Source: Limosilactobacillus reuteri
Lineage (GTDB): Bacteria; Bacillota; Bacilli; Lactobacillales; Lactobacillaceae
Assembly (NCBI RefSeq): GCF_034259105.1
Contig: NZ_CP139478.1
Span: 1,415,001 to 1,479,000, forward strand
DNA length: 64,000 nucleotides
Direction of reading: 5' to 3'
Positions 30,895 through 42,037 of this stretch are shown piece by piece. The first letter of the stretch is position 1. Each line of letters begins with the position of its first letter. Both the position numbers and the translations under genes were made by a program. The notes below the pieces were generated by a model, which did no database searches, was not told the origin of the DNA, and was given only the letters and a program-made list of their open reading frames with translations.

Positions 30895-32173
30895 CCTAAA
30901 TTTCAAGAATAAGTTAGCCACTGGACTCAAATAAATAATACTGACCAATTGATTATTGGTTGATGGAGCTGTGATATCTCTTGGTAGAAGGCCTTACGAT
31001 AGATATCCATTGACGAATGTCCATTAAACATAGCTCGTGGATAGTGATTCATCCAATCATTAGTCGCTATGATCTGAGCACTACTATAGTTATTTATAGC
31101 TTCACCTTTGGTAATCTCCTTGCGGAGAAACCGGTTATTGATCTCATTGGATCCACGTTCCCAAGGGGAATACGGATCAGCATAGAAAACATGATCGTGA
31201 ACTTGTGTTAACTCACTAAATTCTGAACCGTTGTCAGAGGTTATTGTCTTAAAGATGCGATAGTAAGCATCTGTGCCCATTTTCTGGCGTAAATTTATAA
31301 AGAACTGATTTACTGCATGCGCAGTTTTACCAGCAATTTTACTCGTGATATTAACTCGTGAAAGGCGATCAGTCATTACTAGTACAACACTGTCATTACC
31401 GTTTTTCTGTCCCTGAACTGTATCTAGTTCCCAATGGCCAATTTCGGACCGTTGGTCCGCAGTTTGAGGTCGTTGAGCAATATTAGGCCCTAAGCACCTT
31501 TTAGCTTGCGGATGAGTTCGATGATGCTTACGTTTAGGTTTTTCAAAGAGGTCTAAATTGGACGTACGAAGCACACCCTCATTAATCCATTGATATAAAG
31601 TTACAACCGACTTTGGGATCAGGGTGCCATCATTCATTAAATCTCGAGCCTTATAAATAACCGCTTGTGGGGAGTAATGGTGGTCGTCAAACTCACCAAG
31701 CATTAGCTGATCAGCTAATCGTAAAAATTGCTTTGAAGAATAATATAAGCGACGACGACCAGAATGGCGGTGATGTTCAAGATATGTGGCCTGACCAGCT
31801 TCATAACTATAGATGTAGTAAGAATATTCGTAAATCTTACCATTAGATTTTTGACGACGAAGTTGGCGGACCGTACCACGGTTGAGCTCGTTATTAATTG
31901 TTTGATGATTAACTCCTAATTGGCGACCAATTGCGCGATTGGAAAGTCCTTGCGACTTTAAAGTCGCAATCATCACACGTTCTTCTTTAGTAAGATGAGC
32001 ATTCTTTTTATGAGTAGTCAATAAACTAGTAGACATGGTATCATTTAAGTGCGTCATTTGACGGACATCCTTTCATATAGGTTTGGTTCACTTAATATGA
32101 TACCTGATGTCACGCCGAATGGCGTTTTTTATTTACCACCAACTGGGTGGCTAACTTCATTCTATAATCCACC
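30895..32173 (-). mobile_element. IS30-A, copy 2 (nested in the ISLre2-type element)
   Basis: 1279 bp, same ends as copy 1, flanked by the 13-bp duplication TACAAAAAAGATT (30882-30894 and 32174-32186). Confidence 0.95.
30927..32057 (-). CDS. IS30-family transposase (IS30-A copy 2)
   Basis: 376 residues, identical to copies 1 and 4 in protein sequence, with WELDTVQG, TSDNGSEF and RGSNEINNRFLRK catalytic motifs. Intact. Confidence 0.95.
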   Translation of the reverse strand: MTHLNDTMSTSLLTTHKKNAHLTKEERVMIATLKSQGLSNRAIGRQLGVNHQTINNELNRGTVRQLRRQKSNGKIYEYSYYIYSYEAGQATYLEHHRHSGRRRLYYSSKQFLRLADQLMLGEFDDHHYSPQAVIYKARDLMNDGTLIPKSVVTLYQWINEGVLRTSNLDLFEKPKRKHHRTHPQAKRCLGPNIAQRPQTADQRSEIGHWELDTVQGQKNGNDSVVLVMTDRLSRVNITSKIAGKTAHAVNQFFINLRQKMGTDAYYRIFKTITSDNGSEFSELTQVHDHVFYADPYSPWERGSNEINNRFLRKEITKGEAINNYSSAQIIATNDWMNHYPRAMFNGHSSMDIYRKAFYQEISQLHQPIINWSVLFI

Positions 32174-32236
32174 TACAAAAAAGATTTCCACGACCAGATG
32201 AATTATTCATCCAACCTATGAAAATCTTACACTAAC

Positions 32237-33139
32237 GCCTTCACCATTAGCAGCATTACTATAACGACTTATTACTTGTAATTCGTGATTAAAGTCAATC
32301 CCAGCTAACGAGAAAGCTGTATTAAACCCTGAAGCTTTAGCATTAATAACCTGTGGATACACTTTAGCAACATCAGGACGTTCTGTAGCTTCAATTTTAT
32401 TCCGGGCAATTTCGCGTCCCGTTGTTCGATCAAATAAGATGACATAATGATTAGTTTTACCTAAAGCCTGATTTGTCGCATTCCAACCAGAGACTTGAAG
32501 CTGATTATTGGCAACACTAAAATTATCGAGATAAGCATAATTTCCCTTATCAAGATTAATTGGTTGCGACCAATTATCAACATGGTTCCCTTCACCATTA
32601 GCGGCATCACTATAGCGACTAACAATGTGAATCTGGTCATCAACGCTCTTAACCTTACTCCAGTCCAGATTATTCATCGTTGCTTGGTAACCAGAATCCT
32701 TGGCGTTGACCACATCCGGATAAGCCTTGGCAACATCAGGACGCGCCACATTTTCGGTTACCGATGTACGACCTAATTCAGTATTAGTAGTACTATCATA
32801 AGCCACTAAATAACGATTATCCTTGCCAGCGGCTTGATTGGTTGCTTGCCAGCCACTAACATGCAAGTCATTATTATTAACAACTTGAGCAGCATCAAGG
32901 TAGCCATAGTTTCCGTTATCCTTTGCTTGAGCAGACTTTTCTTGACTAGCAAGCTCTGCATTGACATCCCCAGTAGTAGGATTAGTAGTTTTAACTACCG
33001 GTACATTATCAGCCGACGTATCAGCTTTTACATTCGTATTTCCCAATACTAATCCCGCTGAAACTGCCGCAACAGCTAACGCCATTGCGCACCAATTTTT
33101 ACCATCTTTATATAATTTATAGTGTTTCTTTATTTCCAT
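32237..33139 (-). pseudogene. RDV-repeat amidase gene, 5' part
   Basis: Starts at the ATG 33137-33139, preceded by GGGAGAT; longer upstream in-frame starts ignore this ribosome-binding site. It encodes a KxYKxGKxW signal (KLYKDGKNW, residues 7-15), a membrane-spanning signal helix, a short linker, RDV module 1 and most of module 2, up to SNAANGEG where the ISLre2-type element begins. Translation would run a few codons into the IS (stop at 32216). KxYKxGKxW signals are commonly linked with SecA2 export. An IS30-B copy sits 72 bases upstream of the start and may have displaced its control region. Confidence 0.9.
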
Positions 33140-33210
33140 TGTTATCTCCCTATAAGTTAGAAATATCACTATTAAAGATACCACAAAAATGATTACAAAT
33201 TTATTAAGAC

Positions 33211-34280
33211 CCGAAATGTCAATTTAAGTTAGAAAGAAAATAGTTGCTCATCAGTGACGTAAGACATGAATACTTCATATGGAGTTCGATAGCCTAGTGA
33301 TTTACGGGGCAGGTTATTTCGCTTACTCATCAGTTGGGTTACCAATTCATCAGGAAGATTGCGGAAATCTAGCTGTTTCGTTAAGCCATCCCGGCGTAAA
33401 AGACCGTTGTTGTTTTCGTTCAGCCCTCGTTGATTGGGAGCACCAACCTCGGCAAAGTAAGTGTGAAGGTCAAATTGATTGGCAATCTCGCGCCAGCCGG
33501 CGAATTCTTTTCCGTTGTCAAAGGTAATCGATTTGAAGAAGTGCCGCGGGAATTTCCGAAGCCACTGACTTAAGTGTTGGTTAATCGCATCAGCCGTCTT
33601 TTCGTGCACATTGAGTACAATTTCGACCTTCGATTGGCGTTCGGTCAGGGTCATTACCGCCCCTTGGTGCTTTTTGCCTTGGACGGTATCAGCTTCAAGG
33701 TGCCCAAATTCAGTGGCATAGTGCGGAAAGTCCTTGGCACGCTCGTGAATACTTCGCCCCAATTGGCCAGCCTTCCCACGGCGCTCGACATAGCCATTCG
33801 GGTGCCGCTTACCTCGCATCGGCAAGGAACGGACATCGAAGCCGAACTGGCCACGTTCAAACATCCGGTAAAGAGTTCGCCGGTTACAACTAATTGGGCG
33901 CTCAGCGCGCCCAATAATGGTATCAGGCGTCCACCCCTGGGCAATTTTGTCGTTGATATAAGTGAGTTCAGCCAGTGACAACTGAGTACGTTTTCGGCCA
34001 CAACGTTGCTTATTGCGCATATAGTGATCTTGATAATCAGCAATTGAGGCACCGATTTCCAGGTAACAATAAACGCGATAAACGGTTTCGGCGCAACGTT
34101 TGATCATTTGGGCCACTCGGTACGCTTTAAGCTTTTGCACGAAAGAATGGGCGATGATTGTCAGCTCGTTTGTGGTAAGATGGGTGTAAGTCATTTGTGG
34201 TTTCCTTTCTTTTGTTTAGGGGTATTCAAAAGTCTACCACAAATGGCTTTTCTATTTTTCTAACTTAATTTTACAAACGG
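33211..34280 (-). mobile_element. IS30-B, copy 2
   Basis: 1070 bp. Ends CCGAAATGTCAATTTAAGTT and (read inward) CCGTTTGTAAAATTAAGTT. It is nearly identical to the copy at 52381-53449. No clear target duplication seen. Confidence 0.9.
33229..34194 (-). CDS. IS30-family transposase (IS30-B copy 2)
   Basis: A 321-residue DDE transposase with LEADTVQG, TFDNGKEF and GLNENNNGLLRR. Intact; about 80 percent like copy 1 by eye. Its DNA is visibly richer in G and C than the neighbouring genes, suggesting recent arrival from another background. Confidence 0.95.
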   Translation of the reverse strand: MTYTHLTTNELTIIAHSFVQKLKAYRVAQMIKRCAETVYRVYCYLEIGASIADYQDHYMRNKQRCGRKRTQLSLAELTYINDKIAQGWTPDTIIGRAERPISCNRRTLYRMFERGQFGFDVRSLPMRGKRHPNGYVERRGKAGQLGRSIHERAKDFPHYATEFGHLEADTVQGKKHQGAVMTLTERQSKVEIVLNVHEKTADAINQHLSQWLRKFPRHFFKSITFDNGKEFAGWREIANQFDLHTYFAEVGAPNQRGLNENNNGLLRRDGLTKQLDFRNLPDELVTQLMSKRNNLPRKSLGYRTPYEVFMSYVTDEQLFSF

Positions 34281-34286
34281 CGAGAT

Positions 34287-35126
34287 TTAAATTATATTCA
34301 TAAATTTATTAAGGGCCGTTTGCCAATCTATAATCTCAAATCCAGTATCCTCGGCCTTCTTCAAGCTCATAACTGAATGACGAGGGCGGTAAGCTTTGGC
34401 CGGATATGCTGAAGAATCAACGGGAGCGACTTCAACATCTTTATCCTTTAAGATCTCGGTAGCGAATTCGTACCAGGAACAACTATTTTCATTAGATAGC
34501 TGGTAGGTACCGAATGGCTGATCATGATTGACTAAGTAAGTCATAAATTCTGCTAGGGTTCTAGTCCACGTTGGGCGGCCAAATTGATCGTTAACGACGG
34601 TGAGCTGATCATGGTCTTTGGCCAGACGAAGCATCGTGTAGACAAAATTCTTGCCATATTTACCAAAGACCCAGGATGTCCGAATGATGTAGTAATCAGT
34701 TAAGATTTCTTGGATTGCTTTTTCACCGGCAAGTTTAGCTTTACCATATTCATTTCGTGGATTAGTGAGCGCATCAACTTCATACTCGCCTTCATTGGTC
34801 CCATCAAAGACATAATCGGTACTGATGTAAACCACCTTAGCGCCAACTCTTTTAGCGGCCTTGGCAACATTGCGCGTACCATCTGCGTTTACTTGCCAAT
34901 TGAGGTCTTTGGCAACATCTTCTGCGTTATCAACGGCAGTATAAGCGGCACAATGATAGATCACTCCTGGCTTAAGGGCACTAATTTTCTCATTTACAAC
35001 GGCTTGATCAGTTATATCCATTTGTTTAGAATCAAAGGCGTCATATGCAACCCCGCGTTCATCCAATAAATTACGTAATTCGGAGCCAAGTTGACCATTA
35101 GCACCAGTAATTAAAATTTTTGTCAT
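34287..35126 (-). CDS. rfbD: dTDP-4-dehydrorhamnose reductase
   Basis: A 279-residue short-chain dehydrogenase that makes dTDP-L-rhamnose from the 4-keto intermediate. N-terminal NAD(P) motif TGANGQLGSEL (near 7-17), HCAAYTAVDNAE, catalytic Tyr-Lys in STDYVFDGTNEGEYEVDALTNP...YGKAKLAGE, and RTSWVFGKYGKNFV, all typical of RmlD. A GGAGAAAA ribosome-binding site precedes it. A terminator-like hairpin (35223-35269) separates it from rfbB, so it probably has its own promoter; TTGAGA-17-TATATC lies on the minus strand near 35160-35190. IS30-B copy 2 starts six bases after its stop. Confidence 0.95.
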   Translation of the reverse strand: MTKILITGANGQLGSELRNLLDERGVAYDAFDSKQMDITDQAVVNEKISALKPGVIYHCAAYTAVDNAEDVAKDLNWQVNADGTRNVAKAAKRVGAKVVYISTDYVFDGTNEGEYEVDALTNPRNEYGKAKLAGEKAIQEILTDYYIIRTSWVFGKYGKNFVYTMLRLAKDHDQLTVVNDQFGRPTWTRTLAEFMTYLVNHDQPFGTYQLSNENSCSWYEFATEILKDKDVEVAPVDSSAYPAKAYRPRHSVMSLKKAEDTGFEIIDWQTALNKFMNII

Positions 35127-35222
35127 TCGTTTTCTCCTTAATTAAAGCTAATTAATGATATAATCAGTTTGACAACAGCTCTCAATATTCTTTCCATGTC
35201 ATCTATCTGTTGTCCTTAAAAT

Positions 35223-35266
35223 AAAAGTCGTGCATTCCTTAAACTTTGGGAATAGCACGACTCTTT

Positions 35267-35269
<3 letters not shown>
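35223..35269 (-). terminator. Terminator after rfbB
   Basis: AAAGTCGTGC-ATTCC and GGAAT-AGCACGACT form a stem with T-runs. It overlaps the end of rfbB and sits between rfbB and rfbD. Confidence 0.8.
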
Positions 35270-36900
<1,631 letters not shown>

Positions 36901-36913
36901 TATCTGTTCACTC

Positions 36914-37783
36914 CTAGTCATGTTGTGCTAACCGTAATAAGTATTGACCATAGTCATTTTTCTTTAACGGTTGGGCCAGTTCTACTAATTGGTCCTTATT
37001 AATGTAACCCATCCGATAAGCAATTTCTTCTAAGGAAGCCACTTTTAAGTTTTGGCGTTTTTCAATCGTGGCGATGAAGTTAGCTGCTTCAAGCATGGAA
37101 TCATGGGTACCGGTATCTAACCAGGCATAGCCACGCCCCATTAACTTGACATCGAGTTTGCCTTGACGCAAATATTCCTTATTGACGTCTGTAATCTCAA
37201 GTTCGCCCCGCGCTGATGGCTGGATGTTTTTAGCAATATCAACTACTTGATTATCATAGAAGTAAAGACCAGTTACCGCATAATTACTCTTGGGATGAGC
37301 CGGCTTTTCTTCAATCGATAAGGCATGCATCTGGTCATCAAAGTCGACCACGCCAAAACGCTCTGGATCATTGACATGGTAGCCAAAGACCGTGGCGCCA
37401 TCAGTTTTTTGTGCTGCCGATTGAACTAAGTCGGACAAACCAGCCCCATAATAAATGTTGTCCCCTAAAATCAAACAAACACTATCGTCACCAATAAAAT
37501 CTTCACCGAGAATAAAGGCTTCGGCGAGTCCATTGGGCTTTTCTTGAACTTTATAAGAGAAGTTTAGTCCTAAATTGGTCCCATCCCCTAAAAGTTCTTG
37601 AAAAAGGGGCATGTATTCGGGGGTAGAAATCACCAAAATATCCCTAATGCCGGCTAGCATCAAAGTCGATAGCGGATAGTAAATCATCGGTTTATCATAA
37701 ACCGGAATCAATTGTTTTGAAATACCACGCGTAATTGGATAAAGGCGGGTTCCTGACCCACCAGCTAAAATTATTCCTTTCAT
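36914..37783 (-). CDS. rfbA: Glucose-1-phosphate thymidylyltransferase
   Basis: A 289-residue nucleotidyltransferase, first step of dTDP-rhamnose synthesis. It begins [20 protein letters not shown], the nucleotide-binding signature, with [29 protein letters not shown] and [26 protein letters not shown] precedes the ATG. First gene of rfbACB; the surrounding promoter region is A/T-rich, without a convincing -35. Confidence 0.98.
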   Translation of the reverse strand: MKGIILAGGSGTRLYPITRGISKQLIPVYDKPMIYYPLSTLMLAGIRDILVISTPEYMPLFQELLGDGTNLGLNFSYKVQEKPNGLAEAFILGEDFIGDDSVCLILGDNIYYGAGLSDLVQSAAQKTDGATVFGYHVNDPERFGVVDFDDQMHALSIEEKPAHPKSNYAVTGLYFYDNQVVDIAKNIQPSARGELEITDVNKEYLRQGKLDVKLMGRGYAWLDTGTHDSMLEAANFIATIEKRQNLKVASLEEIAYRMGYINKDQLVELAQPLKKNDYGQYLLRLAQHD

Positions 37784-37884
37784 AGTGGCCTCCTCATGAT
37801 TAACAAAAATCCTTTCTTATTTTAACACAAGTAATTGAACAATGTTTTTATATTAAAAATTCGCTCTAAGTTTCTATATAAAAT

Positions 37885-39399
37885 GGCTCTACAATATCTG
37901 GTGTTGATATAGAAATATCACTTTCTATACCAATACTAGATTTTTTGTTTTTAAACTAAAAAAGAGGCATGCCCTCTGATACAATGAAATCGCCAAATCA
38001 CATAGTAAAGAAGGTAACCTCCATGGATAATGATACAAGGACTCTCCTCAATTTAACAGACCCTCATTTAAATTTTCCTCATCATTGGCTTAAATATAAA
38101 TCAATTAAAAACGTTCGGGTGGCACAAATATCCTGTACCCTTTCTTATATCCCGCGTGCTTGTCCAAATTGTGGCGTTATTAATCGTGGACAAATCTTAA
38201 AATATGGTTTTTATCAAGCTAAATACAAATATGGACAATTTAGGGCTCAACCATTAATGTTGCTTGTTAATACTCAACGTTTTCAATGTCCTGACTGCCA
38301 TACAACATTTAATGCGACTAGTTATCTTTTTGAAAAGCAACGAACAATTAGTCGTGATTTAAGGCGTGAAATTATTCTTCGGTTAACGCGAATTCAAACA
38401 ATTAAAGATATTGCCCATGATTTGTTTATCAGTGAAGCTTCGGTCCAGCGGGTCCTTTTGGACCTCGCTGATCAATACAAGCCGAATTTAAACTATCTAC
38501 CGGAAACACTATGTATTGATGAATTTAAATCAATGCGGAGCGCTAAAGGTAAGATGAGTTTCATCGCTGTTGATGGTGATCGGAGTTGCTTATTTGAACT
38601 CCTTGAAGATCGGCGATTACGTAGTTTATTTAAGCATTATCAACAGTTTACACGTGCTGCCCGTTGCCGGGTGAAATATCTGGTAATGGATATGAACGCT
38701 GCTTATGATCAACTAGTTAAAACCGTTTTTCCTTGTGCTCAAATCATCTATGATCGCTTTCATATTGCCAAACACCTTAATGATACGATGAATCATGTGC
38801 GAATTCATGTCTTCAATCGTTTGCGAAAAGGTGATTCTGCGGAGCAGAAACAAGCTCGGCGCCTTAAACGTTATTGGCGGCTATTTCTTCAAGATCGGGA
38901 AAATTTAAGTACAAAAGTTTATTACGAAGGACGTTATTTTAATCGCGTTGTTAATTCCATTATGATCTTAGACTTAATGTTAGCGTATGACCAAGAGTTA
39001 AGAGCTACCTATAATTTTATTCAATCCTTGAAGCGTGCTTACAATCAACGTGATTTTACAACTTTCTTTCAATTACTTAAACTCCGGCCAGACAGTGTCA
39101 GCCATTATACAATCCACCGTTGTCAAGTTTTAGCGCGCTATAAAGAGGGAATTAAGCGTGGCTTTGAGACGAAGTTCTCAAATGGTCGAACCGAAGGGAT
39201 TAATAATCGAATTAAAACTATCAAACGAGTTGCCTGTGGTTATCGTTACTTTACGGCATTTAAAACGCGGATTTATTTAATTATTGGCCACCAAATTCAA
39301 ACTAACTAAAAAGAACCGCCACGAATGACGATTCTAACTAGACCAATTTAATTGGCGAAAATTCATATTTGCGTATCAACACTACTTGACGTAGAGCCT
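37885..39399 (+). mobile_element. ISL3-family element
   Basis: 1515 bp with terminal inverted repeats GGCTCTACAATATCTGGTGT and (read inward) GGCTCTACGTCAAGTAGTGT. It is flanked by an 8-bp duplication TATAAAAT (37877-37884 and 39400-39407), as expected for ISL3. It lies between the rfb operon and the terminator of the GH73 gene. Confidence 0.93.
38023..39309 (+). CDS. ISL3-family transposase
   Basis: A 428-residue transposase from the ATG at 38023; an upstream in-frame ATG (37969) would add 18 residues of unlikely sequence. N-terminal zinc-finger pairs CPNCG and CPDCH, a helix-turn-helix near 135-160, then the DDE core with CIDEFKSMR, LVMDMNAAYD and a late RTEGINNRIK. Appears intact. Confidence 0.93.
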   Translation: MDNDTRTLLNLTDPHLNFPHHWLKYKSIKNVRVAQISCTLSYIPRACPNCGVINRGQILKYGFYQAKYKYGQFRAQPLMLLVNTQRFQCPDCHTTFNATSYLFEKQRTISRDLRREIILRLTRIQTIKDIAHDLFISEASVQRVLLDLADQYKPNLNYLPETLCIDEFKSMRSAKGKMSFIAVDGDRSCLFELLEDRRLRSLFKHYQQFTRAARCRVKYLVMDMNAAYDQLVKTVFPCAQIIYDRFHIAKHLNDTMNHVRIHVFNRLRKGDSAEQKQARRLKRYWRLFLQDRENLSTKVYYEGRYFNRVVNSIMILDLMLAYDQELRATYNFIQSLKRAYNQRDFTTFFQLLKLRPDSVSHYTIHRCQVLARYKEGIKRGFETKFSNGRTEGINNRIKTIKRVACGYRYFTAFKTRIYLIIGHQIQTN

Positions 39400-39440
39400 A
39401 TAAAATAAGCAGCACCTACATTTAAAGTACTGCTTAGCTA
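39400..39440 (-). terminator. Terminator of the GH73 gene
   Basis: AAGCAG and CTGCTT arms with an A/T-rich loop, and ATTTTATA following on the minus strand. The ISL3 element inserted right at the end of its T-run. Confidence 0.6.
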
Positions 39441-39451
39441 TAAACGATAAA

Positions 39452-41773
39452 TTAATATAGATTTTGTGGTAACTTGATAGCATCAAACCAGAAATCAGTA
39501 CGATTGCCCTCACCATTGTTTGCATCACTATAGCGAGAAACTACTTGGATCTCATGTCCAATTAAACTACTATCTAATTTAAATGCTGCTTTGAAACCAG
39601 ATTTAGCAGAGTTATAGATTGACGGATATGCTTTTTGAACATCAGGTCGATCTAAGTTAGTTACTTGTTGACGTGCAATTTCACGGTGAGTTGTAGCATC
39701 ATAAAGGATAACAAAGTGATTCTTTTGGTTATAACTTTGATCAGCGGCTTGCCATCCAGTTACCATTACTTCACCATTTTTTACAACAAAGCTGTCAAGA
39801 AATCCTTGATTGTTGCTTGGGACAGTGGTAGGAGCAAACCATGCATCAGTACGGTTACCTTCACCGTTATTTGCATCACTATAACGGGAAATCACTTGTA
39901 ACTGATGTCCCGCGTAAGCTGCTCTATTAAAGTCAAAGGTAACATCAAAGCCAGACTTGCCAGCATTAGCAATGTTTGGATATGCTCGTTGAACGTCAGG
40001 GCGACTGACATTACTTACTTGTTTACGAGCGATTTCGCGATGAATAGTAGCATCGTAAAGAATTACGAAATGATTTTGCTGTTTAACACTAGCATCAGCA
40101 GCTTGCCAACCGCTAACATGAACTTGGTTATTTGAAATCTCAACCTTATCTAAATATGATTGGTTCGCATTAAACGTTTTTGGTGCAAACCAATAATCAA
40201 CATAATTGCCTTCACCGTTAGCAGCATTACTGTAACGAGAGATTACTTGAATATTGTCACCAATCAACGCCGGACTAATGTTTACTTGAAGGTTAAATCC
40301 AGATTTACCAGCATTGTAAACATTGTAGACCTTGGCAACATCATTACGAATTGCGGAATTAACTTCATATCGACCTAACTCCCGGTTTTTAGTGGCATCA
40401 TAAAGGATAATAAAATGATGATCTTTGCCCGCGGATTGATCGGTTGCATGCCAACCACTAATATTAAGAGTATTAGTAGCAGCATCAATATTGAAATTAT
40501 CAAGATAACCAGCATTGGTATTAAGATTTACCGAATTAAACCATAAATCGTCTCCACCATTTGGTTCCCCATTAGTATTCTTAGTATAACGAGAAACAAC
40601 TTGAATTGCCTTGCCTGCAAAATTAGCAGAGTCCGGAACCGTTAAGCTAAAACCACCCCAACCAGAAATCTTGGTATTTGGATAAACATTTTGGACATCT
40701 TGACGGTAAGTACCAGGAACTTCTTGACGATATAATTCTTGCTTAGTATTACCATCAAGAAGGATGATAAAGTGATGCATACTTTGATCATAATTATTAG
40801 TAGCATGCCAGCCTTCCACTTTAAGGTTGTTTCCTTGAACAGAGACATTATCAATATGACCAGTATTGATGTTGTTATTAAAGGCTTCTTGGTCCCAAGC
40901 AGTCAAATTATATTGACGGATTACACGATTAAGCGTATTTGTATATTGTGGATCAGTAGCGTATCCGTCTTGTCGAATTAAGCGAGTAACAGTTTGATAA
41001 TCTTTTTGACCAATCAAATTACTGTAGCGACTATTTTCTTTTAAGAAACGGCCGTGATCAACAATACTTTCATAATTTGACGGATATGCGCGGAAAGCAT
41101 CATTAATTTGAACATACCGACCACCATAATACTCATAAGTCGGCATTGTAACTGATTGTCCATTGTAAGAACCCTTGATTCCAAACAAGTTATGACCTTG
41201 AGTAGTTAAAGCAGATTGACCCCAACCACTTTCAATAATAGCTTGAGCACCAGTCAATGATGGCAAAACTCCAAATTGCTTCCAGCCATCAACGGCTCCT
41301 TGGTGAATACTTTCTAAAAATTGTACATTACGAGCAGAAAGCCCATTAGTGTTAATGTTACCAGTCCCGCTAACAGTCGTTGAAGCAGTTCCATTTTCTG
41401 GATCAGCTTGGGTATTACTTATTTGGTCGGTCGATACATTAGGCTGGGTGTCAACTGCTGGTGCATTAGCAATATTTTGTGCATTCTCGGCGCTAATATC
41501 AACAGCTCCTTTATTAGGATCTGTATTAGCAGTCTGCTCAGCGGCACGAGTCTGAACAGCTTGGGCAGTCATCAAAGCAACATTAGCATTTTGATAATTA
41601 CTACTTTGTTGATTGTCACTGGTTTGTGTAGTAGTGATCGCTGTATTAGCAGTGGCATTGGTATCATCAGCTTGAGCATTTCCCTGGAAGAAAACTAATG
41701 ATGCTCCAAACGTAAAGATTACTGGTAATACAACACGAAACTGATTGTTTTTTGAGTTACTATCACTTGCCAT
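39452..41773 (-). CDS. RDV-repeat GH73 N-acetylglucosaminidase (autolysin), intact
   Basis: A 773-residue secreted protein. Ordinary signal peptide (about 1-35, cleavage after AQA) rather than KxYKxGKxW. Then a Gln/Asn/Thr/Ala-rich linker to about 145 and a GH73 domain (about 150-300) with AQAIIESGWGQSAL (catalytic Glu), GHNLFGIKGSYNG and YEYYGGRYVQINDAFRAYPS. Four RDV modules of about 115 residues make up the C-terminal half: RQDV, RNDV, RPDV, RPDV with SGF and RYS. Domain order is thus catalytic first, unlike the broken hydrolases. No LPXTG motif; the modules probably hold it on the envelope. The only intact RDV hydrolase here, preceded by a WalR-like box. Confidence 0.93.
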   Translation of the reverse strand: MASDSNSKNNQFRVVLPVIFTFGASLVFFQGNAQADDTNATANTAITTTQTSDNQQSSNYQNANVALMTAQAVQTRAAEQTANTDPNKGAVDISAENAQNIANAPAVDTQPNVSTDQISNTQADPENGTASTTVSGTGNINTNGLSARNVQFLESIHQGAVDGWKQFGVLPSLTGAQAIIESGWGQSALTTQGHNLFGIKGSYNGQSVTMPTYEYYGGRYVQINDAFRAYPSNYESIVDHGRFLKENSRYSNLIGQKDYQTVTRLIRQDGYATDPQYTNTLNRVIRQYNLTAWDQEAFNNNINTGHIDNVSVQGNNLKVEGWHATNNYDQSMHHFIILLDGNTKQELYRQEVPGTYRQDVQNVYPNTKISGWGGFSLTVPDSANFAGKAIQVVSRYTKNTNGEPNGGDDLWFNSVNLNTNAGYLDNFNIDAATNTLNISGWHATDQSAGKDHHFIILYDATKNRELGRYEVNSAIRNDVAKVYNVYNAGKSGFNLQVNISPALIGDNIQVISRYSNAANGEGNYVDYWFAPKTFNANQSYLDKVEISNNQVHVSGWQAADASVKQQNHFVILYDATIHREIARKQVSNVSRPDVQRAYPNIANAGKSGFDVTFDFNRAAYAGHQLQVISRYSDANNGEGNRTDAWFAPTTVPSNNQGFLDSFVVKNGEVMVTGWQAADQSYNQKNHFVILYDATTHREIARQQVTNLDRPDVQKAYPSIYNSAKSGFKAAFKLDSSLIGHEIQVVSRYSDANNGEGNRTDFWFDAIKLPQNLY

Positions 41774-41829
41774 AATTTAAGATATACCTTTCCCTTTTAA
41801 TTAATCGTTTCTTAGTTTACCACTCTTAA

Positions 41830-41846
41830 ATTACAAAAAGATTACA
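41830..41846 (-). promoter_or_regulatory. WalR-like box upstream of the GH73 autolysin
   Basis: On the minus strand TGTAAT-CTTTT-TGTAAT: two perfect hexamers with 5-base spacing, as in the WalR consensus TGTWAH-N5-TGTWAH. It is about 57-73 bases upstream of the ATG. WalRK controls autolysin genes in Firmicutes. Confidence 0.7.
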
Positions 41847-41873
41847 AGTAAGTTTTAAGTGGGTTACTTGTAA
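41842..41873. repeat. 10-bp perfect inverted repeat next to the WalR-like box
   Basis: TTACAAGTAA (41842-41851) and TTACTTGTAA (41864-41873), 12 bases apart; one arm overlaps the WalR-like box. It could be a second operator or a leader hairpin. The rest of 41874-42024 is A/T-rich with nothing recognised. Confidence 0.55.
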
Positions 41874-42037
41874 CCTTTTGCCATAATATATAAATTATCT
41901 CTAAAATTAGCCTATAATTATAAAATATATCAAAATCAATTATTAGATAATTTTAGCTTTCGGATCGGTTTTGCTTATTTAAAGGTTGTTTTTTATTAAT
42001 TTTTTAATATGATTTGCTTTTTGTAATATTTTTATAT

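Larger units (their letters stand above)
29374..32236 (-). mobile_element. ISLre2-family element (UPF0236 transposase), with nested IS30-A
   Basis: Terminal inverted repeats: left GTATCTGTCAAGTTTTCATAGG, right read inward GTTAGTGTAAGATTTTCATAGG. It is flanked by a perfect 9-bp duplication GCCTTCACC (29365-29373 and 32237-32245). Without the nested IS30-A copy and its duplication it is about 1571 bp. It was inserted into the RDV amidase gene, and IS30-A later landed in its right end, so the order of events is clear. Confidence 0.92.

Noticed and set aside
33574..34052. Open frames of 130 or more codons antisense to the IS30-B transposase (also at 52608-53086)
   Set aside because: Shadow frames of the GC-rich transposase; the same frames appear in both copies without start signals.
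39452..41773. Sortase anchoring of the RDV proteins
   Set aside because: No LPXTG motif with hydrophobic tail is present in any of them; attachment must be non-covalent.
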